Positions 23,892 to 37,000 of a stretch of DNA of 64,000 nucleotides are shown piece by piece. Made by a program: the position numbers and the translations under genes. The notes under the pieces are model-generated. The model was not told the DNA's origin. It worked only from the letters and a program-made list of their open reading frames with translations, and made no database searches. The stretch is from Sindora glabra (Eukaryota > Streptophyta > Magnoliopsida > Fabales > Fabaceae), in the NCBI GenBank assembly GCA_020226215.1, contig CM035234.1, positions 11,436,713 through 11,500,712 of the forward strand. Direction: 5' to 3'. The first letter of the stretch is position 1; the number at the start of each line of letters is the position of its first letter.

Positions 23892-25740
23892 TTTTTAGAA
23901 AGTTTACAAGGGAATTTATTTATTAAAAACTTCAACTTGCCATGAAAACTTACTTTCTATATGGTGCTAATTTTTTAATGTTAGCAAAATAATTTTGAGT
24001 ATTTTTTTAAACTTTACAAAAGATTTTGCCTTTTAAGAAGTTCAACTTATTACAAAAGCTTACTTCTTATATGAATTAAACGACTCCTTATTTTTTGTTC
24101 ACTTTCTTAAGGCTATTGAACTCAAAGTCCACATACTTCATAATTTTCTAAGATAATATTTTTGTGGCAATACGTATTCATAAAAAATTTTAAACTTGCT
24201 TTTTTTAAAAAAATAAAAGGGCTTAAATCAAAAAGAAAATTACTAAAAAAATGGTATGGTAAGCTTTAAGGGCTCTTAAAAAGAAAAATATTAAAAAAAA
24301 TTTAGTTTTAAATCAATTATAATTTAATTTATTTATTATTCATATTTAAATAATTAATCTATTTACAATTTGAACTCTATAAGTTTAAGCTCTATTTCAT
24401 ACAATAAATAAGATGACTTAACCTAATTAATAAGTTATAACTAATTTTTAGAAGTGTTTTGTACACTAATTTATTGAAAAAATATGTTCTAATTTAATAA
24501 ATTACCTTAAGTAACTCATAATTTATAAGCTATTAATTTTTTAAAAAATTTTCAAATTTGTCATTTTTTATTAATTTACAACCTATGACTTTAATAAATA
24601 ATTATGTTCTTATTTTAAATAATAAATAGATAATAATTAATTAAATAAGTAAATAAATATTTAATATCCAAAGTTTAATATAAATAGTTGAATAAAAAAT
24701 AAATACATATAATGTCATAAGATATAATTAATTCAATTTTAGTTAATTATATCTTTATTTTAAGCTATAAATATATATAAATACATATGTAAATTAATAT
24801 GTCATATTATAAAATATGAGTAATTATATTTTTCTTATACATCTTAATTATAATAATATAAATTGTTCTTCGAATAAGTATGAATTAATTTAACTTATAC
24901 ATATATTATTTTATATTTTTGGTTAATTTGATGATGAATTTTGTAAAATACTTCTTATATAATTAATTAGTTTATAAGCTATCAATTAATTTATTTACTC
25001 TTAATTATTAACTAATTTATTATTTATTTGTGTATCTAAAAGTTCTAAACTTATATCAAGCATCTTGTATTTCTGTCGTACGAAAAAATTTACCACCCTA
25101 ATTATTCCAACGTTATTATTGTTGCTATTACATTTTGTATTTTCTTTAAACTGTGAAATTCTGTACTTACAGGGCAGAAATGTCCAACACATGAGCAGAA
25201 ATTTTAAGGCAAAGTTTAATACGCCGGTTTTAACCGAAGGTTATTAGAGGGGTGGGGGGACGACACGTTCTTATAAAAGTGGAGCAGTTCCAGATGCTAA
25301 TTTTCTATAACAAATAGAATGTTTAATTTTTATCTTTGTTTAATAATAAGCAATACCGAACCATTTATCTTTTAAGTTTTAATTTGACTTATTATCGATA
25401 TAAAAGAGAATAAAAAATAATTATTAAATTTTTTTAGTAATAATAAAAAAATTTAGAAATTTTTTGTTAATATAATAATATAAAATTAATTTATATTATT
25501 AATATATTGAAAGTTTTTATCAAAAAATATTATCATATAAATTTAACTTTAATTTATTATTTTTATAAAATATTTTATACTATATAAATAAGAATAAAAT
25601 ATATTATTAAAAAATAATGACAATTAAATTTTTTTAAAATTTATTAATTTTATTAAAATAATAATATATAAATAAATGATAAGATAAATTTAATTTTATT
25701 AATAATAAATTAAATTTAAATACTTGCCATATATAGACAG
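23892..25740. other. AT-rich intergenic, no gene seen
   Basis: No supported gene. A small GC-richer patch at 25218-25295 carries a TATAAAA motif at 25272-25278, but no coding sequence follows it. Confidence 0.5.
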
Positions 25741-26230
25741 ATAATTGTTAACTTTAGCGAGCATCGCATCACATTTTATTTTGAATTGTCCAATGGGATT
25801 TTGAAAGGGAAACCTAGGTCCCGCATCCGACGGACATAACGGTGGGAGTCATTCCAATCCGATGAAAACTCCGACACCAACGCGTCATGCGTATGTGTTC
25901 CGGCCAGACGGCGAGAAGGCGCATCCAGCACACGTACGTAAGAAGCGGTCCCCACCACTGTTGGCTGATAACAGGACGGTTGTGTTGTCGCGGTCCGGTC
26001 AGTGACGTGTCCCCCGCAGAACGACTCACGGAACAAAGTGGGTCCCATGAACAAACAGAGGTTGCGTCGCCAGCTCAGCCATCACGACGCATGGCATTTT
26101 CTAGAAATTGCAAGGTGGCCTTCGTGTCATTATCTCACCACCCACGTGGATAGATGCCAGATGGTTGATCATTATTGGTTCCTGCTTCAACGTTTCTGGC
26201 ACTGGCTTCTAAAATTTAAATCCGTGCGAT
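25741..26230. promoter_or_regulatory. Isolated GC-rich, ACGT-motif-rich island
   Basis: About 490 bp of roughly balanced base composition with many CpG, inside very AT-rich DNA. It holds TGACGTGTC at 26003-26011, the G-box CCACGTGG at 26142-26149, CACACGTACGT near 25930, and repeated CGGTCC/CGGTCAG motifs. Overlapping open frames on both strands (25776-26259) give no recognisable protein, and they follow simply from the low stop-codon frequency. The composition matches plant promoter or 5' regions such as 3750-3970. No gene is visible on either side, so this may be the promoter of a lost, non-coding or unrecognised gene. Confidence 0.45.
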
Positions 26231-27579
26231 CAAAACTATGTAGTATAATAAATAAATAAGAAAATAGTACATCATTTATAATTTATAATAGAGAAAAAAA
26301 GCGTAACTTATCCAAAATTTTAATAAAATTATATAAACTTTTTCATTAATTTCAATATATATATAATTTTTTGAAATATAAAATAATACTATACTTAAGT
26401 TTAAATTTAATTTTTTAATAAAATAATGAAAATATAATTGTAAATCCAAATTAAACAATATATAATAATACAAATATTCAAACATAAAAAATATACATTA
26501 TTTAAACTCAAACGGCTAGAAAACTATGATATTTATATTAAAATTTGAACTTTTTTCAACTTAATCAAAGCATAGTTTTTATTAAAAAAATACTTACAAT
26601 ATCTTTTATTTATATATAACATATTGTTGAATTTGAATATATAATCATTTATTTTTATTATTTTATTAAAAAAAATTCAAATTAAGGTTCAAGTATAGTA
26701 CTATTCTTTTTTATTTTTTTTATAATTATACAAAAATAAACAAATAAGATCGGTGATTCATACCGATGATATGAAGGGAATAACTCCGGTGAGACATTAT
26801 TCTTTATTTCAAAAGAGATGTGTAAGTTTGAAACCAGAAGACATGCACTAAACTTCAGAAAAAGTCAATGTATTTTTCTCTTTATAACATTATAAAAGTT
26901 AAAAATAAAGTATATAACTAACTAATTTAATTAAATAAAAATTTTAGTATATTTAAAATAATTTCTAATAAAAAATATCATATTATATTTATACTATTAA
27001 ATAATATTAGAATTTAAATTGTATATAAAACAAATGAACATGGAAAAAGGATAAAAAATAAAAATGTTTAATAGAGCAAATAAGAAGAAGAAAAATAGTG
27101 CATCAATTTTAAAATAATAAAGACTAAAAATAAAATATATAATAAAATAATTAAATTAAATCAAAAATTTAAATTATTTAACTATTTTATGCTAAAAAAA
27201 GTAATGATGTTCGAATGGTAAATAATAGAAATTGATAGGAGAAATAATATATTAGATGAGATAAAGAGAAATAGAAATGGAGTTATAGTTATAAAAAAAA
27301 AAAGAAATGGAGTTATAAATTTTTGACAAAATTGTAATGAATATTTAATTTACAACATAACACTTAAAAATTGATAAAATGAAAATCTTGATAAAATTTA
27401 ATTAAATCTAATTTTGATTTTCAAATACTTTTATAAAAATAAAAATATATAATCAATTAATTCAATCATTATGTACCATTTATATTAAACTTTTAACGTA
27501 ACAAAATATTTTATAATAAACGAACAATTTGTTCAGGAAAACTTTTTGAAAAACAATCTGATGAAGGGAGTGAACTAAC
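26231..27579. other. AT-rich intergenic, no gene seen
   Basis: Low-complexity AT DNA. The open frame at 26276-26485 is a composition artefact. Confidence 0.55.
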
Positions 27580-27617
27580 GTTGCAGGAGCAAAAGTTAAA
27601 AACTCTTATGAAAAATT

Positions 27618-28136
27618 AAGGATTTAAAACAGGCCTATTGCTTGCAGGTTTATGCAAGCCTAAGGCGGTCCAAGCTATAAAAAATGAAACCTGTTTTCAA
27701 CGCAAGGTTACTCATAGGCCCTGCGATCTTAATTATTTTTTTATTTTTATTTTGTAGTAGTTTTTCATACATTTAATATTTTTTAATCCAACTCAATTCT
27801 CAATTTAACGTGCAATGACCTAATATAATATTTTTAGACTTATTTAATTAACACATTACATAAAATAAAAAAAATCTAATTGGTTAATCACAATTTTTTA
27901 AAAATAATTTTTTTAATATAATTTAATTTAATATCTCATTGAAGATATTTTTTTCAATTTTTAGAGTTTAATTTTTTATTTTTGCATGTGTCTTACTAAT
28001 GATTTAATTATTTTTAAAAGTAAAAATAAAGTGCAGGCTACTTGCAAGCCCCCACAATCCCAACTAATTTTGCCCACTTATAATGCGAGCTTATATAGGC
28101 AAACTCACGCTTACTTAGCCCACGTTGTTTTATATC
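27618..28136. mobile_element. 519-bp insertion in the 5' LTR with 13-bp flanking repeat
   Basis: CTTATGAAAAATT occurs at 27605-27617 and 28137-28149, exactly where the 3' LTR reads straight through, so the 519 bp between are an insertion with a target duplication. The ends are GC-richer (CAGGCCTATTGCTTGCAGG at the left; GCAGGCTACTTGCAAGCC and GCCCACGTTG at the right) and the core is AT-rich. The open frame at 27986-28270 crosses the junction and is not a gene. The 13-bp duplication does not decide the transposon class. Confidence 0.7.
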
Positions 28137-28485
28137 CTTATGAAAAATTCAATTTTACAAAATGTGATAAAGATTTGATAATTAGCATATTTTATTTAAT
28201 TTTAGATTTATTGTGTCATTTAAATTCTAGTTATTTATATTTATTTTCTTATATTTTTATGAAATCATAGATTGAGTAAAATAAAAGCTTTAAGTTTAGA
28301 ATATTAGTATAAATATATTAAGTCTCACATATTTATAATATGTGTGTGTGTGTACCTTATTAAAAATTTTATTTATCCAATATTCATTCAAAAAATAATA
28401 AAGTATTTTGTTTTCAATATTTTTATTTATTTCTAGTACGCTAGAAATTTTATTTTCATATATTTATTTTCCATCCTGCATTAAG

Positions 28486-28497
28486 TGAAACCAGAGC
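28486..28497 (+). other. Primer-binding site remnant (tRNA-iMet type)
   Basis: TGAAACCAGAGC lies 5 bp after the 5' LTR end CA at 28479-28480. It matches 9 of 12 positions of the usual plant TGGTATCAGAGC site. Confidence 0.6.
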
Positions 28498-28869
28498 TTA
28501 ATTAATAATCCAAAGTTCAAAATTGAATATTTAAGATGATAATTAGTGATGACAATAGAGATAGTGATGAACTTCCTAATAACCATGATTATAGGATTTA
28601 AGATTCAGGCTTTCTCTAAGATCCACAACATGCTTACTACCATAGGAGAAGATGCCAACATATTTTATAGTAATGATAGAAACAAATGTATTAAAGATGG
28701 TGCTTGCAACCAACTACTTTTATGGTGGAGGTAGAAGCTAAAAATCATGCAATAACTATCAAGCCAACCATTATCAATGAAGACCAAAAATTTCTAATGA
28801 AAATTTATGCTTTTAATACGAACATTAACATACAACAAGAAATCTAAATGGAAGAAACATATATCATCA

Positions 28870-29190
28870 TAACCAAGTTATTTTCCTAAATTTAGTAGCA
28901 AGCTCAACATTGATTCATTTATAAATTGGATAAATGATGTAGAAGACTTTTTCAACATGATGAATGTTTATGAAAATAAGAAAGTGAAACTAGTAAATAA
29001 AAACTTGAGAGGATAAGCATTTACATGGTGGAATCGTCTACAAGTTTATAGAACTCATCAAGGTAAAAATGATATCAAATCATGGATGTAGATGAAGAAG
29101 ATGTTGGCTAGAAAATATTTTCCAAATTATTTTAATGTGATCCTACTTGAAGTAAGTTAAAATCATCATCCAATTTAATCAATTATGGAA
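28870..29190 (+). pseudogene. Ty3/gypsy gag fragment
   Basis: The reading frame retains the retrotransposon gag core: a PKFSSKLNIDSFINWINDVE segment, LRG, the conserved tryptophan pair (codons at 29026-29031), and KMLARKYFPNYF ahead of a decayed LHNL-like region. There are in-frame stops, for example TAA at 29014. Weaker gag-like text (LRGIINEREATYCQEAE) continues to about 29750. Gag packages retrotransposon RNA; this copy cannot make it. Confidence 0.75.
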
Positions 29191-29781
29191 AGACATTATT
29201 ATCCAGAATCATTAGCACTGAATAGACGCTACCATCAAGTTCAACCAATCAAAAAGAGTTATTTTTATCAGTCAATCATGAAAAATAGTATAGTGGAGAA
29301 TTATGTTGCTTGAAATATTGTAAGAAAATATCAAAATCAAGATACTTATTGAAAATTGAAAAATAATTTCAAGCTCATCAAAGCATTAAAGTAATAAATA
29401 ATATTTGTGACCAAATTTATGTAGATTAAGCTTATAAATATCAAGTTTTCATTGAGTTTAACACTTTTATCTTTAATGAAAATTATGCAAGTGTAAGTGA
29501 ACTAAGAGGTATCATCAATGAAAGAGAGGCAACTTATTGTCAAGAAGCTGAAAGTGTAGTTATAAAAGATTTTACACAGTGAAAATGGGACAAACTTGAT
29601 GAAATATGTTCAGCATATAGCAATCCACAAAAAAATTAAGAATTTGAGGCTATTGAGGAAAATGAAATTGTTAAATAAGAGAATAACATAGAAGAGTGTT
29701 TAAAGAATTAAAGAGAAAAAAAGTTTAACAATCAAGAAGGGGAACTAATTGTTGAAAGGTGTACCAAAATATTAAGAAAAG

Positions 29782-31905
29782 TGTCATGATTCTAACTTGA
29801 TTGTGTCTAATGTAGAACTAATTACTTGATTTTGACAAGCTAAATTCAATAAACTTATCACAATATAAATAATCCATTGCATATCATAATTGAGCAAAAA
29901 TTTACAAATTTACTAGGAAGTTTGAGTTGCCTATAAATCTTACAAGGAAATGATAAACGACTTTAACTCCCCCAAAAAATGAGGGATCAATGTTGGTAAC
30001 CTCTAACAAAGCCTAAACATAGAACAAAGCCCAAAAGATATCCTATTTACAAATACTTGATACCAATATCAACCAAATTACAAAACTTCCAAATGATCCA
30101 ACTCATGGAAAGTAGTGGTGGATGCTTGATTTGAGAATTTACAAAATATATCATGGAAGAGTGAGTCCGAGGCTCAATAAATAGACATTCATATACATGA
30201 ATATTCAACACATGGATTTACTAATTGGACTATCCCTTTGAAGAAATATCATATAAGGTAGCCAATTTGATAAGGATAGTTATCGATAATATCTTAATTA
30301 TACCATATAATGATAGTTATCGATAATAAATATTCATTCAATCATAAATCCAATAACATTCATAAATATAAATATATACATCTATTTAGTGACTCCTGGT
30401 CAAACCTTATACTCTACCATCCTTTCCATCCTTATTTCTCTTGAGTAAACCCTATATCTTACCCTCATCTTTATTAGGAATTTTCCATCTTACATCCATA
30501 TTTCCCTTGACACATTTCTCAAGTCACATTGTATTCACATATCATATTATGGTTTTAGACATTTTCGATTCATTATTCATGATGCCAAGCCTCAATGTGT
30601 GGTTACATTCATCACCTTTCATTGCCTAATCATTATTATAATTATCTCATAACATGTATACTAGATCAATTCTACTACCTATGATCATTATTCTATGTAT
30701 CTTGTCATCATTGATTATATTTCAATGTATTTTAGTGTTTTGGAAACATTTACTTCATGTTAGGCTTTTAGGAGTTATAATGTTTTAAGGCTATTGGGTG
30801 TAATCGAATATTATAAGCAATTATAAGAGCCTTAAAAGAAATCTTAAGCCCCATAATCGACTATTATATTTAATTATTGAGGTCTCAGTGCCATTTTAGG
30901 ACTTAATAATTGAATACAATAATCAATTATAAAGCACTAAGAAATACCTTAGAATTCTATAATCAATTACCCATTCATAGAAGCTAGCTTATAATCACAT
31001 AGTTGATTATCATAATTAACTATACTTTACCATATAGCTTGTTTTGGGGTATAATCGACTATCATATAGAACTCTAAAAAATTTACTATTTATTCTTCAT
31101 CTATTTTGCATTTAATGTAACATTTACCTAACTAATCAATAGTAACTCATTAATATGTAACAACTGCACACCATTAATGCTATAAACATTATTTAATTAA
31201 TTTATATTCATTAAACAATACACAATTTCATAATTTAACTTATAAAGTCATAAAAAGCCTAAATAAGCAATTTAACTTAAAATTTAACAAGTAAAGAAGG
31301 AGTATTCGCTCACCTAATGTGGAAGAGAATACTAGGATGCTAGATTTGAACTCTTCTAACCTTAATCACATCAAAGAGTAAAGGATTTTTATGTTAAGGT
31401 CCTAAGCTCCCATTAGAATTAAAACCTATCAAGTTTCTCTAAAACCAAAAGGACAATGGGAAGGAATTTCAATGATAAAGTACTTTTACCTTGATTAAAT
31501 GAAGAACTTGTGAGGAATTGATGATTCTTGCGTTGAAGGGAAGATGGATAAGTAAAAAGAGTTGTAAGAAAAGTTAAGAATTTTGAAAAAGAAAAGTGGG
31601 GGAAGGGCAAGAGAAATGGTATCATTAAATAGAAAAGATGCTCAAAGGCATTTTTAGAAACTTACTCTAAAAACTCTTCCATACTCACATACTAATTTAT
31701 AATAACTTAAAATCTTATACTTTATTACTTTATTAAACTTTTCTCATTCATTTCTTATAAATTTCACATTTTTATATTTATTAAATTATTGATCTTTATT
31801 TTATTCCATATACCTCAATTATCATCTTCAACAAAATAAATTTTGATTTATTATTTTTTAAAGAGAATGTAAGAAAAAATTTAATGATGAGTTTATAATC
31901 CAACA
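29782..31905 (-). mobile_element. Element D, antisense solo LTR nested in the gypsy element
   Basis: Its plus-strand edges are TGTCATGATT at 29782 and TTATAATCCAACA ending at 31905. The flanks AAAAG (29777-29781) and ATAAG (31906-31910) are a 4-of-5 target duplication. On the minus strand its layout mirrors element C: an AT-rich start, then a CTTCC/TCTTTT-rich leader patch, then TAATCGACTA motifs, then a GAGGGTAAG block, and it is about the same length. Non-coding; open frames at 30441 and 31419 are incidental. Confidence 0.55.
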
Positions 31906-32167
31906 ATAAGCAATTACTACTAATTATCTGAAGATTAAAGCAATTGATTTTATTTACTACTTGACTTTAGTAAAGTACAATACTTGATAAATCTTATAAA
32001 CAAATTGAAGTTTAATATTATTTTTCATAGAGATTTATTTCAAAGTTTATTATTATTTCAAGATGTTAAAGAAACAAAAGTATTCTAAATATTTATTTTA
32101 GGGATATGGAAAAATTCAAGTTCAACATATGAACTCGATGTCAAGTTCTTTTCAAGTGAAGAGAAAT

Positions 32168-32560
32168 GATGCGAGGACAAAAATTAAAAGATCTTATGAA
32201 AAAATTAATTTTGCAAAATGTGATAAATATTTGATAATTATTGTATTTTATTTAGTTTTAGGTTTATTATGTTATTTAAATTCTAATTAAATATAATTAT
32301 TTTCTTTTAATTTTATGAAGTCTCACATTAGGTAGAATAAAAGCTTTTAGTTTTGGATATTAATATAAATATATTAAGTTCTACATTACTTAAAATCACA
32401 TAGATAATTTCCTTAAAATTTGTATATATATGTACTCATTGAGGAGTTTTAGTTATCCAATATTTATTACAAAATCAATATAGTATTACATTTCCAATAT
32501 TTTTATTTATTTTCATTGTGCAAGAAATTTTATATTTCACTTTCATTTTCCATCTTACGT
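32168..32560 (+). repeat. 3' LTR of the gypsy element
   Basis: A purine-rich tract (GAAGAGAAA, 32158-32166) precedes TGATGCGAGGAC. The sequence then parallels the 5' LTR without the 519-bp insertion, to the shared TTTTCCATC near 32555. Confidence 0.75.
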
Positions 32561-32569
32561 CGCCTAAAA

Positions 32570-32960
32570 TAATGAATAGTATCCTTCTCTTGATATGAGA
32601 CAGTGACATACTTGACTTATGAATAATCTAATATAAATACTTGACTTACGAATAATTTAATATAAAAATGGTAATATCATGGTTATTATAATATTAAAAA
32701 AAATAACATAAAAATAGTAAATTTAAATGAAAAAATTATAAGTAAATTATAAGTAAATAAATAAATAATAATATGCTAAAAGGAGTATATTAAAGTAATA
32801 GATAGTGTTACTCTCCCCCTATGAGATGGTGATATGCTTGATCTAAGAATAACTTGATATGAAAATTATAATATCATGACTATTACAATATTAGAATGAA
32901 TTTTATAAATAAAATTTTTAGCAACATTAAATGAAAAGGTTATAAGTAAATAAATAATTA
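32570..32960 (+). repeat. Diverged tandem duplication, about 225-bp unit x2
   Basis: Copy 1 (TATGAGACAGTGACATACTT...AATATCATGGTTATTATAAT...AATGAAAAAATTATAAGTAAA) is followed by copy 2 (TATGAGATGGTGATATGCTT...AATATCATGACTATTACAAT...AATGAAAAGGTTATAAGTAAA). Non-coding. Confidence 0.75.
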
Positions 32961-34044
32961 TTAAAAAATCAATTGATAATATTTTCATCTATAAATTGAA
33001 GCTACAATGGAACCTCTAGTTAATAAGTATTAAAACTATATAAATTGCAATCACAACTAAATTGCAATCATAATGTTATATTTTAATATATAAATTGAAG
33101 TTACAATCAAATTTCAAAATGAAATTGAATTATAGCATTAAAATTATGTAAAGATAAAAATTTATTTTCAAATATAATCAAATAAAAAATAAGTAATCAA
33201 ATTTTCATAAGATGCATTATTTGATCCACTAATTTTAATTGAATATTTAAAATTAATTTGAAATTTTAAATTGTCAACTATTCAAATAATTTTAGGTAAA
33301 AATTTTATGGGTAAAATTATAAAATATTTGCAAAACTAATTATTAGTAATAATTATGCATGCTCATATTTCATGTTATCATGGAGAAAAATATTGAAAAA
33401 GATATTTAATTAAATTAAAAAAAATATTTAATTTTTAATTGTGATATAATTTGAATCATCAACCATAATTGGAGAAGTAGATAGTTGAGGTAAATAAGTA
33501 TATAAAGTTGAAGAGGAGAATGTGAATAAATAAAATTTAGTAATTTGGGTAGTGAATTTCAGTTTTAAATTAATTTGTATTTATAATTATACAAATTTCA
33601 AATGCATAGTTAAAATAAAAAATAAAATTTTCAATAATTTTATGAAGTTACACTAGTCAAAGTGAAAATTTACAAGTAAAATAAAAAATTCACAAAATTA
33701 ATTATCAATAATAATTATGATTAAAAATGGAATACTTATAATTCTAGCAATTAAGGAGATATGAATAAAATATTTTATACAATTAGAGAAAAAATTAAAT
33801 AACATATTTAACATGATTAGATATAAAATATATTTATATAAAAGAAGGGAAATGAAATATAGCTAAAAATTATAGAAAATGATACATAAATAACTCTTTA
33901 ATATATTAAAGATAAAGGATAAAAGTTAACAAGGAGATAAAGTAATAAGTAAAAAATACTAAAGTAAAAGATTAACAAGAAGCTAATATTTACAAAAGAA
34001 AGTAAAATCTTAATTTAACAATGAGATTGTTGATATATAAGCCA
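32961..34044. other. AT-rich intergenic, no gene seen
   Basis: Repetitive AT-rich text with several AATTATTAATAATAATTATG blocks (33330-33360, 33695-33720). No gene is supported. Confidence 0.5.
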
Positions 34045-37000
34045 ATTAAGTAAATGCTAATCACCACCTGATGAGTGATGATTAAGTAATAATTATTAAT
34101 ATTTCAATTATTATCAAAATTGTATTTATTATTTTATTCCTATTTTTAATAACGTAATTAATAAGAAAGGGAGGGATATAAGTACATTTTTCATTTATTT
34201 CTGTTACATCCCTAGGATTAAGACTTATTTATTCATTCACTTATTTAGATGATAATCTATTATTTTATTTATTCATTTGTTGTTTTAATGACATATCTTA
34301 AGTTCTAGAAATTTAAGAAAAATAAGTTGTAAATTATTAAAACAAAATTACTAATTTCATTTTTAAAATTATAAGGCAATGACAAAATAATATTTGAATA
34401 TGATCGGATTTATCCCCAAATAATAGTTTGTACAAACATTTTCATTTCTTTATACAAATAATTTTATTCCTAAATACATGTATACATGAATGAATTTATC
34501 TATACAGATTATTTACAAATAAATTTGATTATTTAATATAATTTAAGGATCATTTATCAGTGTCTTACAATTTCAATGATGAAATTAGTGATTTCATCAA
34601 ATTTTATTAAGTTGATTAATATGACAAATAATTGGAATGGTGAATATGTTAGAAAATTTTAATGGGAGAAGAATGCATTGATTTAATGGAATTTGATGAT
34701 GGTTTGAAGTAGGAAGAGTTTATAAGACATTTATGGTGATTAAGGTTTAGCAAATAAAAAGTAATGGATGATAAAGAAAATTTGTGAACCTTATTTTTCC
34801 AAAATACCCTTCAACCATTTTCCATACTATCCTCACTTAAAAACATTTAAGAACTTTTATTCTCTTATTTCCTTATCTCCTTATCTATTCTTTCAAACTC
34901 AGGGTTACAATCACAAAAGATCTCAATAATTTCCTTTAATTCTCATCTCATTAAGGCAAAGAAATTCAATACCTTTAATGCTTAGTAAGTTTTCAAACTT
35001 ATCTTCTTTTGTTTCTTGTCCCATCAACATTCTATTTGGCTTTGATGAGGAGAAATAGATGAAATTGCAACCCTACACTTTATTTCTTTTTTCTAAACTT
35101 TTGTAATTAACATTATATCCTAAACTTAAAATAAATTTTCTATTTTACTTTAAGTTTAACTTTTAAAAGGCTTTGTATGATACTATGCTTAAGATTTGAT
35201 GTGTTTTGATAGGTTGGTGATAATGTTGAATGCTAAAAATAAGACTACGGGATTGGAAATTGATGAATGAACATTAATTTTATAGAGAAACCTATAATTT
35301 GTGAACTTGTAGTTGACTATGACTAGATAGAATTGCTATTAAGCTAACTGTAGTCAATTATGGTTGGGCAGAGTTAGCCTTTAAATCCCTATAGTCAACT
35401 ACATAGTCAACTATAGGTGTCAAAATTCGTCTATAAATGTTCATAGTTAAGTATATTAATCGACTATTGTTCTGTTTCTTCATAATAATGCATGTTTATG
35501 TTGTTAAAGAAAAGGATTCACTTATATCTTAGTATATTCATATATATATATATATGCATGATTGCATCCCAATTATAGAATTGTAATGTGAGGCAAGATG
35601 TTTATGTTTATATTATGAATTATGAGATTAATAAGATTATTGATAATAAAGGAGATAATACATATATTTATGCTACATTCGTATACCAAATTCGTGTGCT
35701 CATTTATGAGAGGGTAAGGCTAACCTTGAAAGGACAATGATAAAGCTTGTAAGGGAATAAAGATGAATAAAAGATACAAGAAGAATTGTTTGCTTTAGCT
35801 ATATGCTCTTTATTGAAATTATTATTATGATTCTTGACCCTAAGTGGTTATATAAGCTTAAGTTTCGTGTGTGTTAACCCTTGTGAAATTTATATACACT
35901 CCTTAGTAGGATGAAAATCTTGATATTAGTAAAGTTTATTCTTTAAGGTAACTCGATCAGCCATAGAATGAAATAGCCCATGAGTAAGTATGCTCAAGAA
36001 TGTTGCATTTTCTTTATGATCAAATTGTTAAGTAATCATATTAAGTTGCTTATGTGACATAATTATTTACTTAGAATGCTATTTCTTTAAGTTTTTGAAC
36101 TTATTTTTTTATAATTTACAATTTCAAATAGTTAGACAAACATTTTACCCTCACCGACCCTTGTAGTAATTAGGGTCACAAGTCTTTCCTCCTTATACTG
36201 GCCTAGTACCATTCTTTTGCAATGAAGTCCATTGTAGAACTTTCATTTGAACATTTTAACAAAGGTCATGGTCATTGATAAGTAAGGCATAGATTCTTTC
36301 ATACAAGGTGGTAGTTAGGTCAACATATACTCCTCTATCTATTAGGTTTAAAATTAGCATAACTTCTTTTTTATCATATAAATATAAATTTGAATTTTCA
36401 ATTAAATGAAAGTGAATAACTTTTTTTTCTTAATTATTCTTTTAGTTATAGTCAAATAACAAAAAAATTGTACAAATCCTTACTTTTTGAATGTGAATAA
36501 ATGAACATTTAAAAAGGAATGACTTGAAAGATTAAGATTATTAGTTTCGCGTTACTCGTAACTTTACAAGGTTATGACAATTTCTCTTTCTCTTTTTTTT
36601 ATTGTCCTACTTTTAATAACATAATTAATAAGAGAGAGGACATTAGCGTATTTTCTATTACTTTTTATTTTTATTTCTTTATATTTTTCCTTTTTTCTTT
36701 CCCAACTCTACATCGAAGTAATCATCTTTAAGCAAAATTAATCACCATTCACTTCATTATCAATAAAAAAATGAAAACATAAATTTAAAATTGAAATCAA
36801 TATTATAAAAAATTGAAATATTTAAAATATAATTTAAAATTAAAATTAACATTATCCATTATCTAAATCTTTTTTTACAAAAGAATAACATTCTAATAAA
36901 CAAAAGTTGATAAAATGTTTAAGGAGAAAGTTTACCATTTGCATTCTCAAAATTCAAAATAGTCTTAACAAAAAATTCAATCAATGTGAATTTGAAACAG

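Larger units (their letters stand above)
27580..32560 (+). mobile_element. Decayed Ty3/gypsy LTR retrotransposon
   Basis: Two directly repeated LTRs bound the element: 5' LTR about 27582-28480 (enlarged by a 519-bp insertion) and 3' LTR about 32168-32560. They share TTTTACAAAATGTGATAAA / TTTTGCAAAATGTGATAAA, AATAAAAGCTTT, ATATTAAG and a common TTTTCCATC end. A tRNA-Met-type primer-binding site follows the 5' LTR and a purine-rich tract precedes the 3' LTR. Gag remains are at 28870-29190. Most of pol is missing and an antisense solo LTR occupies 29782-31905. The LTR ends are uncertain by a few bases. Confidence 0.78.

Noticed and set aside
25776..26259. Four overlapping open frames in the GC-rich island
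   Set aside because: They overlap in different frames on both strands and have no family features. They are expected wherever stop codons are rare.
29965..30000. Polypurine-like AAAAAATGAGGGA followed by TGTTGGTAAC as a 3' LTR start
   Set aside because: The true 3' LTR, matched to the 5' LTR, is at 32168. This point lies inside the antisense element D.
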